Of a stretch of 14,032 nt of DNA, positions 1-7,388 are shown in pieces. The stretch lies in the NCBI GenBank assembly GCA_039917655.1, contig JBDSJC010000140.1:1-14032 (forward strand), given 5' to 3'. Positions within the stretch are counted from its first letter, which is position 1. Every line of letters starts with the position of its first letter. Made by a program: the position numbers and the translations under genes. This DNA is from PNKC01 sp039917655. Lineage in GTDB: Bacteria > Chloroflexota > Dehalococcoidia > Tepidiformales > Tepidiformaceae. The notes beneath the pieces are model-generated. The model had not been told where the DNA came from. It saw only the letters and a list, made by a program, of their open reading frames with translations, and did no database searches.

Positions 1-197
1 CAGCCGGAGATGTGGCCAATCGAGAAGATCATCACCATCACGATCAGCCCGAAGGACATGCCAACCCCGACTCCCGAGACGCTCCCGCCGCTCGCCGCAT
101 CGACGGCCGCCGCCCCGGGCCCCGCGAAAACCAGCGCAAATGTACCCAAGGCCTCAGCCAGATAGGGCGCAAAAGCGGGCCGCGGGCGAAGCATCAT
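1..197 (-). CDS. Aquaporin / MIP-family channel, N-terminal part (cut by window edge)
   Basis: Membrane channel for water or small neutral solutes (major intrinsic protein family). Reading the minus strand from the ATG at 195-197 gives about 65 residues before the window ends. The start MMLRPRPAFAPYLAEALGTF leads into a first membrane helix (EALGTFALVFAG), a Gly/Ala/Ser-rich loop, then a second helix ending in FSIGHISG. The phrase GHISG directly precedes the first NPA box in this family, so the window cuts just before that motif. Two adjacent ATG codons (195-197 and 192-194) could each start the protein; neither has a clear Shine-Dalgarno. It lies 54 nt downstream of the MFS gene on the same strand and may be co-transcribed with it. 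Family assignment rests on the characteristic N-terminus; the substrate (water or glycerol) cannot be judged without the missing part. Confidence 0.85.
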   Translation of the reverse strand, partial: MMLRPRPAFAPYLAEALGTFALVFAGPGAAAVDAASGGSVSGVGVGMSFGLIVMVMIFSIGHISG

Positions 198-251
198 CGG
201 TAAAAGACGATAGCGGGAGTTAGGTTAACGAGGTATGAACACCAGCAACCC

Positions 252-1541
252 TCACCCCGCTCGCGCCCCCAGCGCCAAACGCTCTGCCGCCTTCATCCGC
301 GCGGCTTCGGCGAACGCTTCGCTGTGCATCAGGCGGTAGGTGTACGCCGTGCCCACGCCGACTGCGCAAATGCAGGCTTCGATGCCGAGCGTGGCGCGCA
401 CGCCGATGATCTCGGCGAACGTGCCCGTGAGCCAGCCGCCGATCGGTGTGGACCCGGCGAAGAGCAGAAAGAAGATGCTCATCACGCGCCCCCGCAGTTC
501 GTCCGGGACGGTCAACTGAAGAGTGGTGTTGATCGTTGTCGAAAAGGCGACGGCGGCGATGCCGAGTACAACGAGGAGCGCCACGGTCAGCCAAAACCAT
601 TCGGAAACAGCCACCAGCCCAAAGATCAGGACGAACGCCGAGGCAGCAACGAGCAGCACCCGCGATGAGGCTTGCCCGACGGCCGCGAGGATAAGCGCGG
701 AGATCAACGACCCGACGCCCATGGCCGCCGTGAGCAGCCCAAACTTGCCGGGCCCGACTTTCAGAACGAATTCGGCGACGAGCGGGATGACGACCGTGAA
801 GTTGAAACCGAACGTGCCCATGAAGGCGAGCAGAATGAAGACGAACAACACTGTTGGGGTGCGCCATGAGTACCGAAGGCCTTCGGCTATCTGTGTGAAG
901 ATGCCGCCGGTGGCGAAGCGCTTCGGTACCGCGGCGAATTCACCGGGGCGCATCATAAAGTAGGCGATGATCACCGCCACGAAGCTCGCGCCGTTCACGA
1001 AGAAGGCCAACGAGAGCCCGAACAGGGCGATGGCGATGCCCGCCACGGCCGGCCCGATGATCCGCGCCACGTTGAAGATGCTGGAGTTGAGGGCGACGGC
1101 GTTGACCAACTGGTCTCGGCCCACGAGTTCAACGACGAACGATTGGCGCACTGGCCCATCGAAGGCGTTGACGGTCCCGAGGGTGAGCGCGAGCACGTAA
1201 ATGTGCCAGAGTTCGACCCTGCCGGTGACCACCAGGGCACCAAGCACGAACGCCTGAATCATCGCGATCGATTGCGTGATCATCAGCATGCGGCGCTTGG
1301 GCAGACGGTCGGCGAAGACCCCGCCGAAGAGGGTAAAGAGCGTGATCGGGAGGAACTGCAGGGTGGTCACGGCGCCCAGGGCGAACGGCGAGCCGGTGAT
1401 CCTCAGCACCAACCAGGCCTGGGCGGTGGTCTGCATCCAGGTCCCAACGAGGGAGATCATTTGGCCGAAAAAGTACACGCGGTAGTTGTAGATAGAGAGC
1501 GAACTGAACTGTCGGGCCATGAGCGGGCGAAGACTTGCCAC
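252..1541 (-). CDS. MFS transporter, MFS_3 / EntS-like exporter
   Basis: Inner-membrane secondary transporter of the major facilitator superfamily, 429 residues, a normal length for 12 helices. The N-terminus (around residues 20-37, YRVYFFGQMISLVGTWMQ) is typical of the EntS/MFS_3 branch, which includes enterobactin and drug exporters. The loop 2-3 signature is present at about residues 73-84 (GGVFADRLPKRR), and a second ADGGR-like loop is less clear. The start codon is GTG at 1539-1541, preceded by GGAGA with about 4 nt spacing; the in-frame ATG at 1518-1520 has no ribosome site and would trim the cytoplasmic N-terminus. It probably exports a small hydrophobic compound or siderophore by proton antiport, but no neighbour names the substrate and no regulator gene is adjacent. 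The family is secure; the substrate is unknown. Confidence 0.93.
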   Translation of the reverse strand: MASLRPLMARQFSSLSIYNYRVYFFGQMISLVGTWMQTTAQAWLVLRITGSPFALGAVTTLQFLPITLFTLFGGVFADRLPKRRMLMITQSIAMIQAFVLGALVVTGRVELWHIYVLALTLGTVNAFDGPVRQSFVVELVGRDQLVNAVALNSSIFNVARIIGPAVAGIAIALFGLSLAFFVNGASFVAVIIAYFMMRPGEFAAVPKRFATGGIFTQIAEGLRYSWRTPTVLFVFILLAFMGTFGFNFTVVIPLVAEFVLKVGPGKFGLLTAAMGVGSLISALILAAVGQASSRVLLVAASAFVLIFGLVAVSEWFWLTVALLVVLGIAAVAFSTTINTTLQLTVPDELRGRVMSIFFLLFAGSTPIGGWLTGTFAEIIGVRATLGIEACICAVGVGTAYTYRLMHSEAFAEAARMKAAERLALGARAG

Positions 1542-1628
1542 GCTCTCCAGTATCCCTCACGTGAACGTAAGAGTCACCGTATCAGGCAAGGTTGGGGATC
1601 GGTTTGCGCGGGCGGGTTTACAGCTTGC

Positions 1629-2027
1629 CTACGCAGGTTCGAGGCGGAAGACCGGGTGATCCGCTGCGTCGGGCAACTTCTCGAAGTAGCCCTTCACCGT
1701 GCGGCCAGCCTTAACCCGGTAGACATCGAGGATCGCGGCTCGCGCTTCGACGGGGAGTTCCACAGCGCGGAGCTTCTGAATGGCGCCGCCCTTTCGCAGT
1801 TCGCAGGCGCCGCCGGCAGCACGCAGATTGCGCACCCACTCGGCCTCGCCACGCGTCGAAATGACGTAGCGTTGGCCACCGTGTTCGACCGGGATCACCG
1901 GGATGGGTTTGGGGTCTCCGCTTTTTCGACCCGTCACCACGAGGGTTTGGGCTCCGCCGAAGCCGAACTTCATTGCGAGGTTGTTGAAGATGCGTCGCTG
2001 AAACGCTGGTGGGCGAAGGTAGGCCAT
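1629..2027 (-). CDS. Deazaflavin-dependent nitroreductase-family (Ddn/PF04075-like) protein
   Basis: Small split-barrel protein of 132 residues resembling the Ddn family, whose characterised members bind coenzyme F420 and reduce quinones or nitroaromatics. The recognisable stretch is TLVVTGRKSG, then a beta-rich segment ending VISTRGEAEWVRNLRA with a downstream ELRKGG; this Gly-Arg-Lys-Ser-Gly plus GxxxxWxxNLxA pattern is the family hallmark. The chosen start is ATG 2025-2027 because GGGAGAG stands 6 nt upstream; a longer frame beginning at 2096 has no such site and adds an unlike N-terminus. It is transcribed divergently from lipA with about 100-130 nt between starts, so the two promoters share this spacer. 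If it truly uses F420, the organism should encode F420 biosynthesis elsewhere. Family members without F420 binding exist, so the cofactor is inference. Confidence 0.85.
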   Translation of the reverse strand: MAYLRPPAFQRRIFNNLAMKFGFGGAQTLVVTGRKSGDPKPIPVIPVEHGGQRYVISTRGEAEWVRNLRAAGGACELRKGGAIQKLRAVELPVEARAAILDVYRVKAGRTVKGYFEKLPDAADHPVFRLEPA

Positions 2028-2142
2028 CGTGAACTCTCCCGGGTGTGGCAATCCATGCCGGGATGGATTGAGCGTGGCGGAACGTAGCAGTCGCACGCTT
2101 CGGGCGTCAACGATTTCGGGTGCGATGGGTGTGGCGTACTGG

Positions 2143-3111
2143 ATGCGCTACGCTGAGTTGGTGACGGTCACCAATCCTCCCCGGCCACCGTGGCTGAAAG
2201 TCCGCTTCCCAGCAGGCGGAAACTATCAGCGGCTTCAGAATCTGATGCGCGAACAGGGCTTGCACACGGTCTGTGAAGAGGCGCGCTGCCCGAACATCGG
2301 CGATTGCTGGAATCGCGGCACGGCCACCTTCATGATTCTCGGCGACACCTGCACCCGTTCGTGCGGGTTCTGTGCCGTGGCCACGGGACGCCCAGGTGCG
2401 GTGGACACTGGCGAGCCGGCGCGAGTGGCGCTGGCCATTCAACAGATGGGACTGAAGCACGCCGTGATTACGAGCGTGAACCGCGACGAGCTGCCGGACG
2501 GCGGGGCGAGCATCTTCGCGGAAACGATTCGCTGGACGCGCCGGCTCTCTCCGGAGACGACGATCGAAGTGCTTATCCCGGACTTCAAGGGCGACCCTGC
2601 TGCGGTTCGCACGGTGACCGGCGCACATCCCGAGATCCTCAACCACAACACCGAGACCGTGCCCCGGCTCTACTCCGTGGTGAGTCCCCAGGCGGTCTAC
2701 GAACGGTCGCTCGAGGTGCTGCGCTTGGGCAAGGAGTTGGACCCCGGTGCGCTGACCAAGAGTGGCGTGATGGTTGGCCTCGGGGAGACGCGCGAAGAGC
2801 TATTGGACGTCTTCCGGGACCTGGCCGCGGCCGGGGTGGAGATCCTCACGGTCGGGCAATACCTCAGGCCCTCACCCAACCACCTGGAGATCGTGCGCTA
2901 CTGGCACCCGGATGAATTCGCGGAGCTGAAAGCGCGGGCCCTGGAGTTTGGGTTTCGTCATGTGGAATCCGGGCCGCTGGTGCGCAGTTCGTACCACGCG
3001 GAGGAGCAGGCGACCATGGGCGCCGGCGGCGCGCTTCGGGCCCGTGAGCATGAAGGCGAGGCCCTACCGGTGGTGGAGGCCCGAGCACGGACCCATGGGG
3101 CCAAACGCTGA
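2143..3111 (+). CDS. lipA: Lipoyl synthase
   Basis: Radical SAM enzyme that inserts two sulfur atoms into octanoyl groups on the E2 subunits of 2-oxoacid dehydrogenases and on GcvH, in the cytoplasm. Counting from the ATG at 2143 (322 residues, close to the 321 of E. coli LipA), the auxiliary 4Fe-4S cluster cysteines are C44, C49 and C55 (CEEARCPNIGDC) and the radical-SAM cluster is C70, C74, C77 (CTRSCGFC). The RSSYHAEE motif near the C-terminus (about residues 281-288) supplies the serine that ligates the auxiliary cluster. All expected catalytic elements are present. The start is uncertain: ATG 2125, ATG 2143 and GTG 2161 are in frame, none with a convincing ribosome site, and family similarity begins only at about PPRPPWLKVRFP, just after 2161. 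No lipB or lplA lies in the window. Confidence 0.97.
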   Translation: MRYAELVTVTNPPRPPWLKVRFPAGGNYQRLQNLMREQGLHTVCEEARCPNIGDCWNRGTATFMILGDTCTRSCGFCAVATGRPGAVDTGEPARVALAIQQMGLKHAVITSVNRDELPDGGASIFAETIRWTRRLSPETTIEVLIPDFKGDPAAVRTVTGAHPEILNHNTETVPRLYSVVSPQAVYERSLEVLRLGKELDPGALTKSGVMVGLGETREELLDVFRDLAAAGVEILTVGQYLRPSPNHLEIVRYWHPDEFAELKARALEFGFRHVESGPLVRSSYHAEEQATMGAGGALRAREHEGEALPVVEARARTHGAKR

Positions 3112-3134
3112 CGTACGTTAGGTAAAACCCCTGA

Positions 3135-3163
3135 TTGTCCCCTTACGTTAACCTGCTTACTCT
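3135..3163 (+). promoter_or_regulatory. Candidate sigma-70-type promoter for the kinase-like/receiver pair
   Basis: TTGTCC at 3135-3140 and TACTCT at 3158-3163 are separated by exactly 17 bp, in the short AT-richer gap after lipA. Transcription would begin around 3170, at the Shine-Dalgarno GGAGGG. If this is real, the TTG at 3135 belongs to the promoter and cannot be the start of the kinase-like protein. The match to consensus is modest, and read-through from lipA is an equally good explanation for expression. Confidence 0.3.
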
Positions 3164-3169
3164 CTCCAC

Positions 3170-3180
3170 GGAGGGTTATG
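3170..3180 (+). promoter_or_regulatory. Strong Shine-Dalgarno followed by an out-of-frame ATG
   Basis: GGAGGG at 3170-3175 is followed 2 nt later by ATG at 3178-3180. That ATG is not in the frame of the kinase-like protein; it opens a 30-codon basic frame (MTNWKLKRCS...) ending at TGA 3268-3270. The same ribosome site could instead serve the in-frame TTG at 3186-3188 (10 nt spacing). It therefore decides the likely start of the downstream gene and may mark a small upstream leader frame or an indel near the gene start. Confidence 0.4.
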
Positions 3181-3185
3181 ACGAA

Positions 3186-3863
3186 TTGGAAGCTCAAGAG
3201 GTGCTCACCGACGAGGACTATCGCCGTGAGGCGATGGGCGCCTTTGCGCACGAGGTGCGCACGCCACTGACCTCCATCCGCATGGTGATGGAGTTGGCCC
3301 GGCGCCAATCGGAGAAAGGCCAACTCCTCCTCGATGCCGAACTGGCCGAAATGCTGACCTCCTCGGTTGACGACCTGCAGCACCTCGCCGATGACCTGCA
3401 AGAGGCCTCGCGAATGGAGCGCGGGAAGGTCGCAATCTCGCATGGGCCATGCGACCTTGGGGCGGCGGTGGAAGCGGCTCGCGAGCTGATCGGGCGCGAG
3501 ATCACGATTGCCGGTCCCGCGCCGGACGGCGTTCAGGGCCCATGGGACGTGCCCCGCATGGTCCGCGCGATTGCAGGCTTCGCGACCGCCGCCAACCGCA
3601 TCGGCAACGGGAACGGCCAGGTCAGATTCGGCCTCGAAACGATGCCGCTGGCAACGCGCCTTTGCTTCGAAAGCGGGACACCCGGGCCCCGGACCAGGCT
3701 GGTTTCGGCCGATGCCGGGTTCGCATTCTTCCGGTCGCGGCAGCTGATCGTGGCGATGGGCGGCGAGGTCACCTGTATTCGCGGCGAGCGATACGTTAAG
3801 ATCGTTGCGGATCTGCCAACCAGGCGGGGTAGTATGGTAGCCGAGGGTATGCGCACCGCATGA
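3186..3863 (+). CDS. Histidine-kinase-like protein with degenerate ATP-binding domain (possible phosphotransferase)
   Basis: Cytoplasmic signalling protein of about 225 residues with no membrane segment and no sensor domain. It opens almost directly into a dimerisation/phosphoacceptor helix with an intact H-box (FAHEVRTPLTSI, phospho-His at about residue 22 from this start). The C-terminal half has the size and strand order of a HATPase_c domain, but the N-box is replaced by IAGFATAA, G1 is reduced to FESGTPG, and the G2 glycine loop is FAFFRSRQL; the end (AMGGEVTCIRGERYVKIVADLP) still resembles the last strands of the fold. ATP binding therefore looks unlikely, which resembles ChpT-type His phosphotransferases. 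The start is uncertain: TTG 3186 follows GGAGGG; TTG 3135, GTG 3201 and ATG 3234 are also in frame. It overlaps the receiver gene by 4 nt, so the pair is very likely one functional unit. A divergent active kinase cannot be ruled out. Confidence 0.75.
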   Translation: MEAQEVLTDEDYRREAMGAFAHEVRTPLTSIRMVMELARRQSEKGQLLLDAELAEMLTSSVDDLQHLADDLQEASRMERGKVAISHGPCDLGAAVEAARELIGREITIAGPAPDGVQGPWDVPRMVRAIAGFATAANRIGNGNGQVRFGLETMPLATRLCFESGTPGPRTRLVSADAGFAFFRSRQLIVAMGGEVTCIRGERYVKIVADLPTRRGSMVAEGMRTA

Positions 3864-4213
3864 AGATTCTGTTGGCCGAAGACGAGCGCACGATCTCGCG
3901 GTTGATCAGCCAGGTGCTGACCACGGCAGGCCACGAAGTGAACGGTGTGCAGTCCGCGGCGGAAGCGATCGAGCGGCTTGGAAGCGGCAAATACGACCTC
4001 GTCCTGCTGGACCTGCACCTGGCCGACGGCGATGGATTCCAGGTGGTGGATTCGCTTGAGCGCTGCGCGGGCGCCCGGCCTCCCGTGGTCGTAATGACCG
4101 GCGAGCGTTCGTTCGCCATGGATGACCCGCGGGCCGCTCGTGTGGCTGGCGTGCTTGCCAAACCGTTCGACCTGGAAGAGCTCGAAGCAACCGTGCGGAG
4201 CTTCGCAGCCTAG
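3860..4213 (+). CDS. Single-domain response regulator (CheY/Spo0F-like receiver)
   Basis: Stand-alone receiver domain of 117 residues with no DNA-binding or enzymatic output domain. The canonical residues are all visible: acidic pair E7/D8, phosphoacceptor D51 (LVLLDLHLADGDG), switch Thr at T80 (VVVMTGE), and the conserved K101 followed by cis-Pro (LAKPFD). The ATG at 3860 overlaps the TGA of the preceding kinase-like gene (ATGA), implying translational coupling. Such receivers act in phosphorelays or by protein-protein contact. Given the coupling, its most likely phosphate partner is the upstream H-box protein, as donor or acceptor. The next gene is convergent with a 55-nt gap. Confidence 0.92.
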   Translation: MKILLAEDERTISRLISQVLTTAGHEVNGVQSAAEAIERLGSGKYDLVLLDLHLADGDGFQVVDSLERCAGARPPVVVMTGERSFAMDDPRAARVAGVLAKPFDLEELEATVRSFAA

Positions 4214-4268
4214 CGAATCGCGATTACTGGTAGCCGTACGGGCGCTTGACCGCAACGAAGGCCGATTT

Positions 4269-5312
4269 CTATGGGAAGCGGTTGAACCAGAGCAACGAGA
4301 GGCCACCTGACACGGCGACGAAGAGCGCCCCCAGCCCGGCGAACAGCCAGGTGATTTCGGTCTGCTCGTCGGTATAGCCGATTTTGGAGCTGAGGTCGCC
4401 GAAGATGGTGTCCAGCTCCGTCGCAGTCGGGGCGCTGTAGAACTTTCCTCCGGTGATATCGGCGATCTCCTGGAGGGTTTCGATGTCCGGCGGAACACGG
4501 ACGGTGCGCTGGCGGCCCTGATTGTCTTCGACCAGTGCTACGCCTGCCTGGGTACCGAGGGCGATAGTGAAGACGGGTACCCCGCGCGACTTCGCGTCAT
4601 CGGCGGCGTCCAGGGGCTGGACTGTGCCGAGGGTTTGCGCGCCATCGGAGAGGAGAATGATGAAGGCCGGGGGGACAGCGGAGGCGGCGCCCGTCGTGCC
4701 AGGGCTCTTTGGCGTGGGGGTTGGTGTGGCCCTCGGCGCGGTGCCGCCGCCGCTAACCACCGGCGGGTTCGCCGCGGGCGGGCGGGCGACGTCGAGGGCG
4801 GTGGTGATCGCATCACCCATCGCGGTGCCGCCGCGCGGGCGGAGGCGGGCGAGGGCAGCGACGACCGCCTGTCGGTCGGTGGTAGGCGCGACCAGCACCT
4901 GGACGGCACTGGAAAAGCTGATGAGCGAGACCTGGACCTGGGCGGGCAGCCTGGCGAGCAGCGATTCAGCGGACTTCTGGGCAGCCGCGAGGCGCGTAGG
5001 CTCAACGTCGGTGGCATTCATCGAGCCGGAAACATCGGTCACGAGGACGACGGTCGCCTCTTCCTTGGGGGTCTGTGTGGTGATTTCAGGGCGGGCCAGG
5101 CCCAGCAGCAGGAGCGCGAGAGCAGCCAGCGATAACACGGGAGGCACGTGGCGCCGCCAGTTCGGGCTCTGATCGACGACGTTCGCAAGCAGGTCAAGGT
5201 TGGTGAAGCGCACGGCGTAGCGGGAGCGGCGCTTCTGCATCAGCAGGTACCCACCAAGGGCCAACGGGATGAGCAGCAAGAGCAGCAGGGCGAGCGGATT
5301 GGAGAAAGTCAT
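4269..5312 (-). CDS. BatA-like von Willebrand factor A domain membrane protein
   Basis: Inner-membrane protein of 347 residues with an N-terminal Aerotolerance/BatA-type region (helices about residues 6-24 and 58-73), a VWA domain from about residue 86 to 290, and a C-terminal helix at about 322-343. The metal-ion-dependent adhesion site is complete: D93-x-S95-x-S97 (TDVSGSM), T163 (RGGTAMGD) and D223 (LLSDG). The VWA domain is interrupted at about residues 177-212 by a Pro/Thr/Gly-rich insert (ATPTPTPKSPGTTG) that looks like a flexible linker. The ATG overlaps the DUF58 stop (ATGA), so translation is coupled. In the Bat/MoxR context such proteins work with the MoxR ATPase in metal-dependent protein assembly or envelope stress tolerance; the specific role here is unknown. 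BatB, BatD and TPR partners are absent from the window. Confidence 0.92.
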   Translation of the reverse strand: MTFSNPLALLLLLLIPLALGGYLLMQKRRSRYAVRFTNLDLLANVVDQSPNWRRHVPPVLSLAALALLLLGLARPEITTQTPKEEATVVLVTDVSGSMNATDVEPTRLAAAQKSAESLLARLPAQVQVSLISFSSAVQVLVAPTTDRQAVVAALARLRPRGGTAMGDAITTALDVARPPAANPPVVSGGGTAPRATPTPTPKSPGTTGAASAVPPAFIILLSDGAQTLGTVQPLDAADDAKSRGVPVFTIALGTQAGVALVEDNQGRQRTVRVPPDIETLQEIADITGGKFYSAPTATELDTIFGDLSSKIGYTDEQTEITWLFAGLGALFVAVSGGLSLLWFNRFP

Positions 5313-6235
5313 CGAAAGCCGTCCTTGCGGAGGAGGAAGGCGGCGAATGGCCGCAGCCAGTCACCAGAGGTGGAAAGAATAACGTGGCGGGCGCCGGATT
5401 CTGTAAGGAGGCGGGCGACGTCCGCGCGTTCAGTGGCCGCTGCCTGGGCGAAGCGCTCGCGGATCTCGCGGCGGCCGGTATCGACCCGCAGGGCTCGGCC
5501 AGTTTCGGGGTCGGTCATCCAGACATCGCCGACATCCGGCAACTCCTGCTCGCGGGGGTCCCGGACCTCCACGGCGATGAGGGTGTGGCGAGCGGTGAGT
5601 TCGAGCAGCGGCAGCCGCCAGCCAGAATCGCCACGGAAGTCCGAGACGACGACCACGAGGTTGCCGTGGCGGCCCATGCGGTTGATGCGGCCGAGAACTT
5701 CGCTGAAAGAAGTGGCGCCGTTGCCGGCATGGTCGTCTTCGTGCAGGGCCGTGAGGAGGCCGAGCATGCCGCGACGGCCCTGAGACGGCATGACGGTGCG
5801 CGGTGAGGCGTCCCCAAAAGTGAGCACGCCGAGGGCGTTGCCGCGGCGCGTGGCGACGTGGCCCATGGCGATGGCGACGCCCTCGGCAACGTCCGCTTTG
5901 CGGCGGTCGGCGGTACCGAAGCGCATGGAAGGCGAGGTATCGAGCACCACCCAACTGGTGAGCATTCGCTCCGCGACCTGCATGCGGACGTGCGGCTGGC
6001 CTGTGCGAGCGGTCAGGTTCCAGTCGATCTGGCGGACATCATCACCGGGCTCGTAGAGGCGCATCTGGGCGAGTTCGGTGCCCTGTCCGAGCGTGGCGGA
6101 ACGAAAGTCGCCGGCGAGCAGTCCCTGGATACGCCGCCCTATCGAGAGGTCCAGCGCGCGCAAGAGGGCATCGGGCATCGGCCCAGGGCCGGGCCTATCC
6201 GGCGTGCGGACGATGGAGAGCAGGGGCCTGCTCAC
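5309..6235 (-). CDS. DUF58 domain protein (MoxR-associated)
   Basis: Soluble protein of 308 residues with the DUF58 core signature YEPGDDVRQIDWNLTAR at residues 61-77. It also carries a VWA-like strand with a MIDAS-type DxSxS triad at D99-T-S101-P-S103 (VVLDTSPSM), common in DUF58 members. DUF58 proteins are regularly encoded between a MoxR ATPase and a VWA membrane protein and are thought to be clients or adaptors of MoxR. The start is GTG 6233-6235, overlapping the MoxR stop (GTGA); the internal ATG at 6176-6178 would break this coupling. The chain has no signal peptide or membrane helix. Its downstream neighbour, the VWA protein, overlaps by 4 nt. Molecular function beyond the family association is not known. 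Confidence 0.93.
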   Translation of the reverse strand: MSRPLLSIVRTPDRPGPGPMPDALLRALDLSIGRRIQGLLAGDFRSATLGQGTELAQMRLYEPGDDVRQIDWNLTARTGQPHVRMQVAERMLTSWVVLDTSPSMRFGTADRRKADVAEGVAIAMGHVATRRGNALGVLTFGDASPRTVMPSQGRRGMLGLLTALHEDDHAGNGATSFSEVLGRINRMGRHGNLVVVVSDFRGDSGWRLPLLELTARHTLIAVEVRDPREQELPDVGDVWMTDPETGRALRVDTGRREIRERFAQAAATERADVARLLTESGARHVILSTSGDWLRPFAAFLLRKDGFR

Positions 6236-7281
6236 GCCGTCGCCCCGCGAAGGTCGGTTGGGGCGGCGAGGGTAGCTGGGGCGGTGGGCCGGGCGGCCTC
6301 TCTGGTAAGGTCAATCTGTGGCTGGGGGACAGCTATGAGCAGCGCGTCCAGGATCTTGTCCGAAGTGACGGATTCGGCGAGTGCCTGGTAGCTGAGCACC
6401 ATGCGGTGGCGCAGCACGTCCTTCGCGATGTCAAAGACATCGTGCGGGAGGGCGTACTTGCGGCCGCGAAGGAGGGCGATTGCGCGAGCTCCGTGGATCA
6501 GGTTGATCGAGCCGCGGGGACTGGCGCCGTAGGCGATGTGCGGCTGGTGGCGGCGCAGTCCCACGGTCTCGGGGTGGCGTGTAGCGGCCACCAGGCGCAC
6601 CGCGTAATCGGCGACCGCGCTGTCCACGTACACCTCCCGGGTGAGCGCCTGGTAGGCGTGAAGGGTTTCGATCGGCAGCACTTTTTCGACCTCCGCCGCC
6701 GCGCCGAGCGAACGCTGGACCACCGTCAGCTCCTCAAGGTGGTCCGGGTAATCGACCAGCACCTTCATCATAAAGCGGTCGACTTGGGCCTCGGGAAGGG
6801 GGTACGTGCCTTCGGACTCGATGGGGTTCTGGGTGGCCATCACCAGGAACGGGTCCGGTACGGGGAAGGTTTGGCGGCCGATGGTCACCTGACGCTCCTG
6901 CATCACTTCGAGCAGCGCCGACTGCACCTTTGCCGGCGCGCGGTTTATCTCGTCGGCGAGGAGGATGTTGCAGAAGACGGGGCCTGGTTCGGTTTCGAAG
7001 GTAGCGGTGTCGGGCTTGTAGATGCGCGTCCCGATGAGGTCGCTGGGGACCAGGTCGGGGGTGAACTGGATGCGCTGGAAGGTGCCGCCCATAGCGTCGG
7101 CGACGGTCTTCACGGTGAGCGTCTTGGCGAGGCCGGGGACGCCTTCGATCAGCAGGTGGCCGCCAGCGAGGAGGGCGACGAGCACACGTTCGAGCATCGC
7201 ATCCTGGCCGACAATGACGCGTTTGATTTCGAACATCGTGGTTTCGAAGGTGGCGCGGGCTTCGTTGTAGCGGTCGTCCAT
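6232..7281 (-). CDS. MoxR-family AAA+ ATPase
   Basis: Cytoplasmic AAA+ chaperone-like ATPase of 349 residues. It has Walker A GVPGLAKT (about residues 47-54), Walker B ILLADEINRAP (D110, E111), sensor 1 in ATQNP (N152), and the MoxR-typical GTYPLPEAQVDRF segment followed by the C-terminal lid domain. The chosen start is ATG 7279-7281 because GGAGG stands 6 nt upstream; a longer frame to 7434 adds an Arg/Pro-rich, non-conserved N-terminus. It is the first gene of a three-gene operon with DUF58 and a VWA membrane protein, both joined by 4-nt overlaps, the usual arrangement in which MoxR remodels a partner through a VWA protein and its metal site. The upstream 285-nt spacer suggests its own promoter, though I could not identify a convincing one. 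Confidence 0.96.
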   Translation of the reverse strand: MDDRYNEARATFETTMFEIKRVIVGQDAMLERVLVALLAGGHLLIEGVPGLAKTLTVKTVADAMGGTFQRIQFTPDLVPSDLIGTRIYKPDTATFETEPGPVFCNILLADEINRAPAKVQSALLEVMQERQVTIGRQTFPVPDPFLVMATQNPIESEGTYPLPEAQVDRFMMKVLVDYPDHLEELTVVQRSLGAAAEVEKVLPIETLHAYQALTREVYVDSAVADYAVRLVAATRHPETVGLRRHQPHIAYGASPRGSINLIHGARAIALLRGRKYALPHDVFDIAKDVLRHRMVLSYQALAESVTSDKILDALLIAVPQPQIDLTREAARPTAPATLAAPTDLRGATA

Positions 7282-7388
7282 GGGGAGCCTCCGGCGGTGT
7301 GAGCGAGGAATCGGCGGTGCGTGAATCGCGGCCAGCCGTCTGGGTGTCGAGTACACGGTGACGGGTGGCGGTACAACGTGGCGTAAAG

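Noticed and set aside
12..203. Plus-strand open frame beginning MANREDHHHH
   Set aside because: It is antisense to the aquaporin gene; its His run comes from reading the opposite strand of the coding sequence.
1557..1577. TCACGTGA palindrome with a further TCAC upstream of the MFS gene
   Set aside because: Only 8 bp and close to what chance allows; there is no regulator nearby and no second copy, so it is not listed as an operator.
1143..2087. Plus-strand open frame of 314 codons
   Set aside because: It runs antisense through the MFS and Ddn genes, has no family resemblance, and reflects the shortage of stops in GC-rich DNA.
4216..4225. AATCGCGATT palindrome between the receiver and VWA genes
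   Set aside because: Too short and without a loop or U-tract to act as a terminator; likely chance.
3533..4498. Minus-strand open frame of 321 codons
   Set aside because: It crosses the kinase-like, receiver and VWA genes, has a Ser/Arg/Pro-rich composition, and shows no domain.
6406..7302. Plus-strand open frame of 298 codons
   Set aside because: It is antisense to the MoxR ATPase, whose Walker motifs are unambiguous.
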